Below, piece by piece: positions 51,685 to 62,680 of a stretch of 64,000 nt of DNA (position 1 is the stretch's first letter; every line of letters starts with the position of its first letter). The notes below the pieces were generated by a model. The model did not search any database. It had not been told where the DNA came from and worked only from the letters and a program-made list of their open reading frames with translations. Both the position numbers and the translations under genes were made by a program. This DNA comes from Sclerodactyla briareus. Lineage: Eukaryota; Echinodermata; Holothuroidea; Dendrochirotida; Sclerodactylidae. The stretch covers positions 426,001-490,000 of the forward strand of contig JAODTK010004521.1 in NCBI GenBank assembly GCA_026419785.1. Direction: 5' to 3'.

Positions 51685-52125
51685 CAGCTATATTAACGCC
51701 TTGTGATTTACTGCCATTGGCGAAAGTGTGGGTCACTACGCAAAAGTCTTAGCATCGAGGATTTACGTGAAGAGCCCCAGGGTATAATAGTGAAGGTGAC
51801 GGGATTGGGGTTTCTAATCAAAGTTAGCAGTAGCTATAATGATCAACGACTGACCATTTTTGTATTGAGATGAAACTAGGTGAACTTTCCTACAACCATG
51901 CCAATTGCCTCGGCTTGTTCAGCTCTATTCTAGTGCGCTCCTTGCATACAACATAGCGCCCCAACCTTTTCATTTGCTTCAACGAGTTAATCGGAGCGAG
52001 GGCAAAATAAGGCACAGAGGTGTTGTTTGTTTATCCTCTTTTCGAATGATGGAAAGACAGTATGAAATAAACCTCTTCTCAACAGTGACCCTCCATCAAA
52101 ATTGAAGAAAGAAATATGCGAATGA
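51685..52125. other. No gene recognised
   Basis: Nothing recognised. Confidence 0.5.
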
Positions 52126-52129
52126 CCCA

Positions 52130-52620
52130 CACATTTATTACTTCAGGGACTCGACACTTCTGCGGAATCTTTCGGAAAACAAGAGTGGACCATGATCCAC
52201 CCAAGTTTCAATGAAAATGCAGCAAACAAACAAATATGTGGAAAATTATGTATATTCGGATCTACTCAATTGTAGTTTACTACGGCTGATTGGCAACTCG
52301 GCTGAAATTTGCACAATGGCAAACTTGTATGTTTTTATGTCATATAACGGTCTCAAGATATCTGTACACAGGCTTCGGGTCCTTCCTTTAATATGCGAGC
52401 AGTCCATGCAAATTGAGTTCGTGCGTTCGAGAGTCCAAAGCCACACAACGAAACCCCCCCCGATCCCCTCCAAATATATATGGCGCCACATGAAGAAAAA
52501 AGACAGACGGACAGAAAAGACAGACAGACAGACAGCAGACAGACAGACGACAGGACAGACAGACAGAAAAAAGTGACCTACTATGACTCGCTTGTACAAT
52601 GTTCCAGATGAGACAGGAAG
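52130..52620 (+). repeat. Interspersed repeat ending in (GACA)n
   Basis: Non-coding-looking sequence with phrases like 'cacccaagtttcaatgaaaat' and 'gattggcaactcggctgaaat'. It leads into an imperfect GACA tetranucleotide run at about 52503-52567 and then 'aaaaaagtgacctactatgac'. A body plus (GACA)n plus short unique end is a layout common to short interspersed elements in marine invertebrates. The 121- and 117-codon frames over it are tetranucleotide artefacts. Confidence 0.4.
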
Positions 52621-52624
52621 GCGC

Positions 52625-55010
52625 AGTAGTGAACTTGCCCTTTTGGCCAGGTGCGGGAGCTAGGCCAGAAGGGTGAAAGCCGTTTCCCCCGACGTAGGGA
52701 CTAATTATTATTCATGAGGTCGCCACTCATTCGTCGAACAAGAGGAGGAACATTGCAACATTGATTGGGAAATCGTCCAGGAATTCTACACAGGCCTGCT
52801 GCCCAAACCCCAAGAAACGAATTATTGATTAAGACAAAAGTTTGCCCAATTTATTTTAACATTATTGTCGGCGCTTTTTAAACAGTTCACGGATTAGTTG
52901 ACGGAGATTTTTGGAAATTGCCAATGGTTCCCGAACGAACAGATCCCGGCCCAGTCGTTTTATTGTCACTCAATCATACCCTGCCACATGGACTCGCGCA
53001 CACATACAGCGTTGTGACCATGTAGCCTTCACCTGCTGCCAGCGGTTTGCCGCGGTTAATTTGATGCTCACTGTAGACTGTGTGCAATCACGTGTAGTAA
53101 ACACTGCAGGGTCTTGTGTGCATGCCTATTGAGTGCTTAGTTTCAGTCCGGTTGAGCCCCGTTGTTGAGTGGTTTCACACTCCGTGGAATTGGTAGCCAG
53201 GCGATAGTACGCGGAAGTCTCGCAGGCCTAAGTAGCTTATTGTCTTTTCGCGACTTATTCGGGTATTTATTCTGAACTGTAGCATATAAGTTATTCTGAG
53301 GGGTTAGCCTAATACTCGAAACTCTAAGGAGGTAACGCTGTTTTTGTAGGGAAATCCAAGGTTGGTGAAACGACTGTACTGCAGTTATTCGCCCAATGAC
53401 GTAGCAACGTAGCGACCATTACCGTAGGTTTTCGCTCCTTCGGGTGAATTCCCACTTTCACCCGGTTGGCTAGCTCCGGCACTGTTGGTGCATAAAATAA
53501 ACAGGAGCAACGATGTGCATTCCTCATGAGCATGTTATTGAAAGTTTTCTGAGTCGGACATATATAATATTCATATATAATTATATATAATTATAGAGAT
53601 TATATCGTAATATTCCTATTTTTTGTTGGTGCTTTTATTTTTTTTTTTTTTTTTATTTTTTTTTTGGTTTACTTTTTATTTTCTTTTTTTTTTTTTGTGT
53701 GTATTTTGTTTCAGCATAATAACGAAGAAAGAGGACATACCCCCTTACAAACTGAACACAAGAACGGGGTTTTTTCAGCAAGACTGCCTCGAAAAGTTAT
53801 TTTCCGATTGGAATAGTTGATATTGATGAACTATCATATTGTTGGAGTTGGGGATTGGAATCAGGGTTTTAGAGGGTTAGTGAAGTTCAACACAGATTAT
53901 TTCCCCAGACAGTGTGCGGTTTTTACAGAAGGTTTTAATTAAATTACAAACAGGTACTGTTCGTGGATCAGGAGAAATTTGCTATATTATCCAGTCAGGG
54001 TTGTTTAGTTGTTGTAGTTGTTTGCTATGACTATTTTATTATATCCCCTACAAACACACAGTTTGCATTCCTTTAATTTAGGGGTTTGTGGAAAGTCTGT
54101 CTCCCAATTTTGTTCAAACACGCGGCAACATAAAATAGTACCTTTTCACGCTCCGTAGTCCAAATCCATCACAAATACAAAGTATGGATGCCTCGTAATA
54201 AACTCGTTTAGCACATATGGAACGATGCAAGTTATTCGGATACGGGCGTTCGGATTTCATCATGAAATATCAGAATATGATCCCGTCACCGATCAATTTC
54301 CGGAGATTGTGTGAGGTTTGTTTCGATTGTATGGACGCACATTAATCCACTTAAGTACGACACTTCGAATCGCCTTATCTCTATTTGTTCAAATCGACAC
54401 TTCGAGGAAAAAAAAAAAAAAAACACTTCCCAATCGAGACAGTCAAAGGGAGTAAACAGGGAGGTAATCTAGATGTTATCACCTTGATGCAAGATCCATT
54501 GTAGATATATGAACATTCGGGGGACAAACATTTAAAAGCTGCTATCAAACAGTCGCTTATTTCCAGTCTGAAACACATCTTAGACGGCATGTGTTTTTTC
54601 AGAGGAGTCGAGTGAGTCGAGCCGAAATTCGTTCTTTAGGAGTAGACATTTCTCTTCAGCTCTGATTTTTTTTAAGGGCTAAATGCATGCGATGAGTTAT
54701 ATAAAATTCGGTGGATAAGGCGACCTCAATCCTGGAAGAATGAATCACCAGGCAAGTCAATTACTGCCTGTCCAGTCATCCTTCGTCATGTTCAGTACAA
54801 ATGATTATCGATCTCGACTACATACGGTAACGAGCGGAAACTTAAGAGTCAGACTAAAAAATATTCGATCCCCCTCAGGGGTCGATATCAGCACGAAAAA
54901 GCGCTGGTTCTTGATATATTTATTCAGACCGGAAAAAAAATGATTCCAGATGAATACATTCATGATAAGCTCAGTTCTTGCCCGAGAAAGATACCCATCT
55001 GCGGAAGTAC
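52625..55010. other. No gene recognised; T-rich tract
   Basis: Contains an AT-palindromic stretch near 53560-53605 and a T-rich tract at about 53636-53697. The part nearest the receptor (54600-55010) would be its 3' flank. No clear poly(A) signal was picked out. Confidence 0.45.
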
Positions 55011-55017
55011 TGTCAAC

Positions 55018-56120
55018 TTAAAGACAATCTCCCGGAGAGTTACGTCGTTTTGCAGAAACAACACGCATAGTCGGAAGCACCTTCCGAAAGTTCAAACTGA
55101 GAAGGGTGTAAGGAATGGATTAAGGACAGCTGTTAGTACGACAAACAACCACAGTAGACCCCAGATCGGTAGCTTTATGACCAGTTCCTTTACGGGTGTA
55201 GATAAACATATGCAGGCCCAGAACGGTAGATAAACAACCAATAAATTATCACATGAGGAATATGATTTTAGCGACTCGCCTCTTGGATCGTCTCCCTTCG
55301 GCCACCCCCGTTTTGCGGACAGGGGTGACCGACCTGAGGACATGATTAGCAACAGGGACTATAGACTAGAAACACCACTATCGAGGGCCGCAGGAAAGCC
55401 GTTGAAGAACATATTGGACATGTAGGACGGCATGCCAAGTTCACCTCCGAGGGTCCACCGACAGGAGAGCTGGATCGGCCATAGGCAGTTCGCTTCCTGG
55501 TCGACCTTCTTCATCCCGATGAGCAGGGTACGACGAGACCCATCGACGAAACACACTGCCAGGATCAGCCTACGGGCGCACACGGGACCCCTCTGGTAGA
55601 GGACTGCATCGGCATGGACCACTGCGACGTATCGCCGACGCTCATCACGCCCAGGATGTAGGCACTCACGTGCATGGTGAGGAAGTCCATCGTCAGGATC
55701 AGCCGGCAACCAAATAGCGCCGGAAAATCCATCCCTTCGTGTTGTAGTTAGTAATCGTGTAGAATACCGACCCCGTGATATAGAGGAGGTCCGTGATACT
55801 GAGGTAATGATGTATTTATTCAGCGTGTTCACAGTGGGGCTTCGGCTGGGTCGGAGGGAGAGAAGCAACCATAAGTTGGCAGTCAACCCGACGATTATAA
55901 TCAGGATGAACCCGGCGATGAGCAAAGCTCGAAAAGATAAAGGAGAATCCGTACTTGCCGCATCTTCGGAACACCTCGATTCGACAGTTTCATTCAGGAG
56001 ATGAGTATCGGGCGACATAGCCAAACTTTGACTTCCGAACGAAACGTTTGACTCTTCTGAGAACAGAATGGAGCAGCTGTTTCCCTGAAAAGCTAATTCG
56101 ATCGTCGATGAAACGTCCAT
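55018..56120 (-). CDS. Urotensin II / somatostatin receptor-like GPCR, intronless
   Basis: A class A peptide-type G-protein-coupled receptor acting at the plasma membrane. The start is the ATG at 56120, with an in-frame stop just upstream. The N-terminus (~62 residues) has N-glycosylation sites at N25 (NVS) and N43 (NET). TM1 is about residues 64-89 (FILIIIVGLTANLWLLL). TM2 reads YLSITDLLYITGSVFYT, keeping the helix-2 aspartate; TM3 reads GCRLILTMDFLTMH, then VMSV and RYVAVVHA. Loop 2 has NCLWP with the disulfide cysteine. TM5 and TM6 (VVYLPFWACICL) follow, then TM7 (LLWLFVVLTAVLNPFLTPF), with NPFLT in place of NPxxY. The basic tail ends at the TAA at 55018-55020, giving about 368 codons, close to human UTS2R in size. 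TM3 and the following loop closely match UTS2R as I recall it. About seven frame changes interrupt it (after TM1, before and after TM3, in TM4, in TM5, before TM6, after TM7). The acidic residue before RY falls on one and cannot be read. Sequencing indels seem likelier than decay because motifs are intact; a young pseudogene is possible. Confidence 0.8.
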
Positions 56121-56129
56121 CTTCACTCA

Positions 56130-57445
56130 CTGGAACTTGGAATATTAGTCACTATTCATGAATTCTAGGATTGTACCCAACCTCGAAAAAACTACACAGG
56201 GCCTAGTTCCAAGCCAAAAACACGTTCGTCAAATCGGTCGAATTTGACATGACTTATGGAAGCAGATATCCGGCCTGTATCAGTAAGTCATTCGAAAGCT
56301 GCAATATGCCATGTTGCTATATTTCACGTCTTTCTCTATGATTCGACCTCGATCAAAACTCCATCTGGCTACTGCGAACTCCGGAAAATATAGAGAGAGA
56401 TATAACAGGTGTATCCAAGGTTTGCTATCTTGATAACTGAGACGTATGTCAAAACTGTGTGCGAGTGAAACACGGGAAGAACGAGGGATGGGTGGCGCTC
56501 TATCACTTATAGGCATATGATGTGAAGATACCAGGTAGGGAGAGTGCATGCTTCGTGTTTCGTCAAACTATTCCTGGATTCAGCTCTAACCTATTTATCA
56601 TACTAACATGGGCAATTCCGTGTTGCATCGATGAATGCGTAATGGAAAGTGAATCTGTGTGACCCTCAATTTTAAAGAGTGATGTTTACAAACTCGGCAC
56701 CAACGAACATGGCTTGCGTGAGGGTTCATATAGACTTTGAAGCGAAACCTTCTCAAAGTGAAATAGTCGTGTTCGCCGGTATCTAGTAACGTAGCCAAAG
56801 TGAGGGGATGGAAGAAAGATGTCCCCTGGAAGATGCTCAGGGGTAAAATTGGGAAGATGAATGAGGGCAACGAGAAATGAATGAAGAGGAAAGTGGAAGA
56901 GGGAAGTAAATGAAGAAGAAGAGAGAACCACAAAAATAATGAGAAAGGGGATGGAAACAATGAAAGAAGGAGTTTCATCCAGTGACTGGGAAATGCATTA
57001 TCTCGTCACTAATTGGCTTTGTGAGTGGCATAGGAATGTCCCCCTGGCCTCTCCAGAATTCTGTAATACTTGAGGGAGCACGTGCCCTTCCAAAACCTCT
57101 CCCAGTGTGACGTGGCCCCGGAATGGGACTTGGGGATTGAGAAGATACTTTCCAGTGGAGGTATTCAACTGCCAGTTAAATTTTGAAGTGCAAAAGTTGG
57201 ACGGTGGAGAATACAGAAAATGATATTGTTCATAAGGTGTAACTTGGACATAGGCGTGCAAGAAAAATGCGTGAAAGTCGGTCAGAGAGAATTCAAAAGT
57301 CGAAATGACAGAACTGCTCGAATTTTCCTAATGAGTATCCAGATTTGTGATCGAATGCCCGAAAAAGGCATTTTGTTTCATGCGCCTCGCGCACTATAGC
57401 GTGTTTAAGTTTGGGAGAAACCTCAAAAACACGCCCTGGAAGGAG
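56130..57445. other. No gene recognised; receptor 5' flank
   Basis: This is the upstream side of the receptor gene. No TATA box or initiator was convincingly identified. A purine-rich tract at about 56800-56965 makes a long but low-complexity minus-strand frame that I do not take as coding. Confidence 0.5.
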
Positions 57446-57451
57446 GATCTA

Positions 57452-57972
57452 AAGCCTACCTCACACTATGCGGAGTTCAAAACCGCAATGCTTACGATCA
57501 CCGCTCGCGGTCACCGCATGCGGAATTTTTGACCGCTTGCGAAAGCTTACGCTCGACCGCGCAATCAACCGTAAGCTTTCGCGAGCCGTGACCGTATTGT
57601 TTGTGATACATACTAGAGAAAGTCGCCGAAGGGATAAATTTCATTTCAAAGGTATTGTGTCATGTGAACGCTTTCCAAGAGCTACTGACGAAAGTTGGTA
57701 CACTCAAAGTATAAACGGTACTACTTCCACTCGCCCAACTTCGAATTGAATTATTGCCGTACAAAAGTACTTGGCCTTGCGAATCCCTAATTTTAAACTC
57801 GTTCAAAACATTGCAATCGAGTTCGGCAGGCTTACGGCGGGTTGGCCACTCGCTGCGGTAACTTGGCTGCGGTCATCGCCTCACACTTTGCGGTCACACG
57901 AGAATATCGGCAGACCGCAAGCCTGTCGCAAGCCTTGCGGAGAACGAATTCCGTACAGTGTAAGGTAGGCTT
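57452..57972. mobile_element. MITE, 521 bp, with 28-bp TIRs and TA target duplication
   Basis: The left end reads AAGCCTACCTCACACTATGC and the reverse complement of the right end AAGCCTACCTTACACTGTAC. Over 28 bases the two differ at four positions, all transitions. TA dinucleotides flank both ends (57450-57451 and 57973-57974), as made by TA-targeting DNA transposons such as Tc1/mariner relatives. The interior has no transposase frame. It does hold a perfect 13-base inverted repeat (GCGAAAGCTTACG / CGTAAGCTTTCGC, about 57538-57582) and many GCGG/CCGC subterminal motifs. It is therefore a non-autonomous element. Confidence 0.8.
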
Positions 57973-57979
57973 TAACCCC

Positions 57980-58425
57980 CGATCGAGGGTGCCATTTCTG
58001 TAGTTACCCACAACACCTTTTCGCCTGTCTAACATACAGCTGTGTGATCGAATCTTTCGAAACAAACCCTGGGAAAACGACCATTTTTGTGAGATAATCT
58101 AGTAACAGTTCTCTTTCTGAAGAATAATTATCACGAGCAATCGACCGTGATCTTCCCTATTTTCATCGTGGATTTTGTTTAGATGGCATTTAGAAGTGGA
58201 ACATTACCTTTGATGTCGTGTAACGGTCGTCTCTTCATTACGCATGATTCGATCAGTGATAGGATCAGCTCATCCTACTGCCGCGAAAATTCTCTACTGT
58301 ATGCGCACAAACATTAGCGACGCCACATGCTGTGTGCAGCTATGTGGCCATGTTTTGCGCCTCAGCTCGCTGTACGCGGGCTAATGCCCGTATGGCAAGC
58401 CATTTTAACATTACCCTTCAATCCA
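57980..58425. other. No gene recognised
   Basis: Nothing recognised between the MITE and the minisatellite. Confidence 0.5.
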
Positions 58426-58429
58426 CTCA

Positions 58430-58860
58430 GAGAAGGTATTCCACTTAAGTTGAATACACTCCACAGTCGAATTCAAATTCACTCATGTCGAATTGAATTC
58501 CACTCAAGTCGAACTCATTGCACTTGAGCGTAATTCAATTTCACTCCAGCTACATAGAATGCTTTTTCACTTAGTTAATTATATCATACCTAAGTCTAAT
58601 ACACTTCTACTCAAATCGATTCAATTTAACCTAAGTCGAATTCTATTACACTTACGTTGAATGCATTCACCTTACGTATTACACTTAAGTCGAATTCAAT
58701 TTATTTAGGTCGAATTGTATTACACTCAAGTCGAATTCATTCAAATTAAGTCTCTATTCGGCACTTAATTGAATTGAATTCGACTTGAGTGTAATTACCA
58801 TTGACTTAAGTTAAATTGCATCCAACTTAAGTCGAAGTGTATTCGGTGATATATTTCAGA
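58430..58860. repeat. ~22-bp minisatellite that reverses direction
   Basis: Variants of CACTTAAGTCGAATTCAAT repeat from about 58430 to 58750. After a short spacer the units run as the reverse complement (GAATTGAATTCGACTTGAGT) to about 58850. The turn-round at 58719-58750 and 58765-58797 forms a near-perfect hairpin of about 30 bp with a ~15-base loop. EcoRI-type GAATTC cores recur throughout. Non-coding. Confidence 0.8.
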
Positions 58861-59163
58861 ATTCAGAGTATTGCATATTGTTACACCCAGTAAATTGAAA
58901 ATGCAATAAAGGTTGGGAAGTTCCATACTGTGGTAGAATCCATCAAATCGCGTCCCGCTGCAGGCTACATACCCACAATTTATCGACTACGTTACCAAAA
59001 ATTTTTTCATTAACCTTTGAATGGAACTAAGCAGCCCTGTACAACCGAATTGAAAGGGCATTGTTGGATATGAGATTAAGGGTACTTATTTTCAATCCCT
59101 TTCCAGGACATGTATTCTCTAGTTGGAACTGTTATTATTTGTACGCCTTCATCAAACAATTCG

Positions 59164-59592
59164 TTACAGTCGGCCTAACAATCTACTGCTTTGGGCATCG
59201 TAGCCTGGGTAGGTCTGAAATCCAGCAGATAAGCTAAGTGCATGCCATCCTAGCGCTGAGCTAATGGTGGATGAGGTACGTCCGAATGTCGCTATTCCAT
59301 CGGATATGAGAGTAAAGGTACCATTGCCACAGAGACGCACAGGCACTGAATACCATGCATACGGATGCGAGTAATCGAGTGGTTCCCTGTGCTCTTTACG
59401 TCCGAGAGAACTCGCTAACAGGACAGTTCCGTTTAAAACACAATTAAAGCCACTCAACGCTGTCTCACTAGCTATTTCTGAATCGGCCCGAAATATTGCC
59501 GACTTCCTTGGCAGAGACCGCGGACCTAAAATTAGGGTTAGAGCCCTCCGAATTAGTCTTTGTTGGTGCTTGTCGTGGCGTAGGGTTTCCAC
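59164..59592 (-). CDS. Unrecognised 142-codon open frame
   Basis: Not recognised. The frame stays open over 429 bases on the minus strand. Its middle looks protein-like (NCVLNGTVLLASSL, then HPYAWYSVPVRLCGNGTFTL) with two N-glycosylation sequons and two cysteines, so an extracellular exon is conceivable. Its first part overlaps, antisense, the start of the plus-strand LINE at 59560. There is no hydrophobic signal at its start and no clear splice acceptor. Chance, an antisense LINE frame or a host exon all remain possible. Confidence 0.2.
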   Translation of the reverse strand: METLRHDKHQQRLIRRALTLILGPRSLPRKSAIFRADSEIASETALSGFNCVLNGTVLLASSLGRKEHREPLDYSHPYAWYSVPVRLCGNGTFTLISDGIATFGRTSSTISSALGWHALSLSAGFQTYPGYDAQSSRLLGRL

Positions 59593-62565
59593 TTGCCCCT
59601 ACCTTGTCCTCACCGTCTTACTACCCTTATCATGTTTATTCAGTTTTCTCAACACACCTACTGCAGCCCCTCACGTGACATCTGTTCCTGTTTTTCTTTC
59701 TGTGCGCGAATATACGGTCTCCCGCAATCTCACCATGTCCAACCACTCCTTATGGCTCAGCATCCTCATCTACTTTTTAACTAAACACAGATTATAACCT
59801 CTTGATTCATCACATCTCCAGTGTCCCAACTATATTCTTCATGATTGTGTCATTTGAAGGCTGGAGTGTTGCTTTGTCCACCCAGCCCCTGCAGCCGCAC
59901 TTTCGGAGGGGATCTCTGTTGTGAGACTTTCCTTCTCTGGCTCAAAGTCCTCTTCCTCGCTTAACTCGTGTTCGGTTTATGTTTACGTTCGCCCAATTGG
60001 TAAGATCACGAGGCTCTAGTCTCGCACTCACACTCTGTTTTGAATCACTAATGCAACGATACAACGACTGTGGAATTGCTATACTGGGGGATTTCAATGT
60101 GAATAATGCAAGAATGGCTCGACACTCTACAGCTCTGAATAGAGCTGGTGTCGAAGCTGATTCTTTTGCTATTACCAATGGTCTCACCCAGCTCATAAAT
60201 TCTCCCACCCGTATCCCAGAGCGGGCCTCGGACTCCTGCTACTTTTTGGATTCTTTTCCCTCACTACTCAGGCCCTTATTTACAGTCCATCAACTGTCTC
60301 TGCCCCTATTGGCTCCTCTGACAATTGCCTCATTACCCTCTCTCATCCATCTAACTCCTTAATGCAAGCTCCCACCACAGGCAAAACTCTGGAACTACGC
60401 CAAAGCTGACTGTTTTGGTCTTCGGGATTTTTTTTCCAGTCGTTCCCTTGGGATGAAACTCCCTTCTCATGCCCTCCTACCTCTGCTTCTGTCTAGTTTC
60501 GGAAATCTATTCTTTTAGGGATGAACACTTTTATTCCCGACACTTTAAGATCAGGCTCCTCTTCATGACCTTCATGGTCAACCATCATGTCTACCTTTCC
60601 GTCCAGAGAAAGAACCGACTTTCATCGAGCTTGTCTATCTTCTCCTTCACCTTATTCCCGTCAAGCCTATGTTACTGATCGTAATGTGTGCCTTCGACAT
60701 CGATGAGGCAAACATTCTTTCATTTCAACGTATGGCTAATAACTTTCATCCGCCCTCTGTAGTCGTTCATTTTGGGCGCCTGCCTAATCTGTGTCCGCAT
60801 AACTTCTGTACTTCCAAATTCCCTCCGCTGGTCACACCGGATGCTCTTGGCTAGTGATGCCACCTCGATCTAATACTTTTGCCGATCTATTCTCTCCTAC
60901 ATTCATCACTAGAACACAGATCTCATTACCTCCCCTCCATCGTTTGCCACTTTAAATGAAACGATCTTGGAGGTGGTTTTCACCTCGCATGGTCCCCAAA
61001 CCTCAATAGTTTATACATTATAAGCTCTGTTCTGATGCATCCTCCTATAGTCCTCCTGAAGTGTGCCCCCAACTTGCGCCTACCTAGCAGCTTTACCGCC
61101 TTGTTATTCTATGGGATGCTAAACCTTCTGTGTGGAACATGCCTCATGTCTGCCCCGTCCCTGAAAAGGGGGACAATCACCCCTCCAATTACAGACCCGG
61201 ATTGCCATCCCCTCGGTCCTCTCCAAAGTTATGAACTAGAATAACAAGCATGTTTTGACTTTCTTGTTTCACTCTCTCATCAGACCACCATATGGTTTCC
61301 GCATGGCCGATCTACTGGGGACTATCTTTTGTCACCAAACAGTGGGCCCAAGCCATTAGTTTTTCGGTTAAATTAGGGCATTGCCCTTTGCTATCTCTAA
61401 GAGGAGGGCTTTGACCGTGTTGGCACCCGGCCATCCTTCCAAATTAACTTCATTTGGTTTCAGCCCCCTTCTAACCTTTGTGACTGCCCGTTTTCTTTTT
61501 TCCGGTCGCTCTATCTGGTTAGGTTTGATGGTGCGCTCCGTCAGAGAACCTTCCTATCAAAATGCTGGGTTCCTCAAGGTTGGTTTTTTCCCTCTCCTAC
61601 ACTCTTTTCCTCATTTTTATCAATGATCTTCTTAGCTCTCCCTCCTATAGTATTCACGTCATTTGCTGATGATTCTACCTTCACCACTCTCTGTGCTTTT
61701 CCCTCGACCCCCGGAAGCGGAACGATTTTGTCTACAACCGTTCCTATTGCCAATCAGCTGAACAATGACTCATCTATTTTGAACTGGGGCAACTGCTAAT
61801 CTGGTTCCTTCAACCAATCTAAACTCAGAACTGCTATTTCTGGTCCGGCGTGTTTCTGATGCACCACTATTTCCTGCTGACTCAGATTCTCCCTCATTCT
61901 ACTTCTCTTATATCCTGGTATGGAAATCAGCAAACCGTCCTGGAACTCTCATTCCAGTCATCGCGACTATGCTTCTAGATCAAGTTTGGGCTTCTTATTT
62001 CGCACAAGAATACTCCTTCCCCCACAACAGCTACTTCGCGTTAGCAAGCCCAAATTCGCTTCCCTAATGAATTAGGTTGCCATATTGGGGTTGGGCTTCG
62101 CCCTCCTCTCTCAGTGTCCTTAATCGTATCCAGAGAAAGCTTCGTCTCAACAACGATGATCATCTTCCTCCTCACTCAACCTCTATCCCCTCGCAGATCT
62201 GTATCATCTTTCTGCCTCCTTTACCGTTATTGTTAGGTACAATGTTCGTCTGACTTGGGGATGCTGTTCCTCTTTACTCGAGGTTACTCGCAATACTCAC
62301 TCTTCTTCTTCCAGGCACCCGTTTCGGTCACATCTTCCACGTCATCGCACCGGAAAACCTATCTCGCTCCTTTTTTGACTCGCACTTCGCGTGCCTGAAT
62401 AGGCTTCCTCGGGAGTATTTCTCCTGATTTTGACCTCCGCGGTTCAAGAGTAGAATCAACAAGCTGGATCTCTCCTTTTCTTTTAGGTTCTTGTGCTTGG
62501 GGGTTGCTTGTTGTTTAGCAATTATGGGTTCGCCTTCCTCAGGCACTTTGTTTTAAAGAAAAAAA
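59560..62565 (+). mobile_element. Long LINE copy (Jockey/CR1-superfamily type), decayed
   Basis: Domains run in order on the plus strand. Endonuclease: weak N-terminal blocks from about 59690, then IAILGDFNVNNARM at about 60078 and AITNGLTQLINSPTRIPERA near 60170-60230. Linker: VQRKNRLSS near 60600. Reverse transcriptase: EKGDNHPSNYRPGLP near 61155-61200, then WHPAILPN and LTSFGFSPLL near 61420-61470, CWVPQG near 61562, and the catalytic box SFADDSTFTTL, with both aspartates intact, at 61658-61690. C-terminal: LNRLPREYFS near 62395. It ends in an A-rich 3' end ('gttttaaagaaaaaaaaagc', about 62550). Frame changes and stops are frequent, so it cannot be active as read. The exact 5' end is unclear. 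Confidence 0.75.
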
Positions 62566-62569
62566 AAGC

Positions 62570-62648
62570 CCGGGGACTGTTTTTATGAGGGTTGACTTCA
62601 CCCGCATATTCTGCTACGATATCCAAGCAACTCATTCATGCACTCAAC

Positions 62649-62680
<32 letters not shown>

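Noticed and set aside
52211-52599. 121- and 117-codon frames on opposite strands
   Set aside because: Both run through a GACA tetranucleotide array, which keeps several frames open.
56598-56978. 126-codon Ser/Phe/Leu-rich minus frame upstream of the receptor
   Set aside because: Low-complexity translation of a purine-rich tract; no signal peptide plus domain structure.
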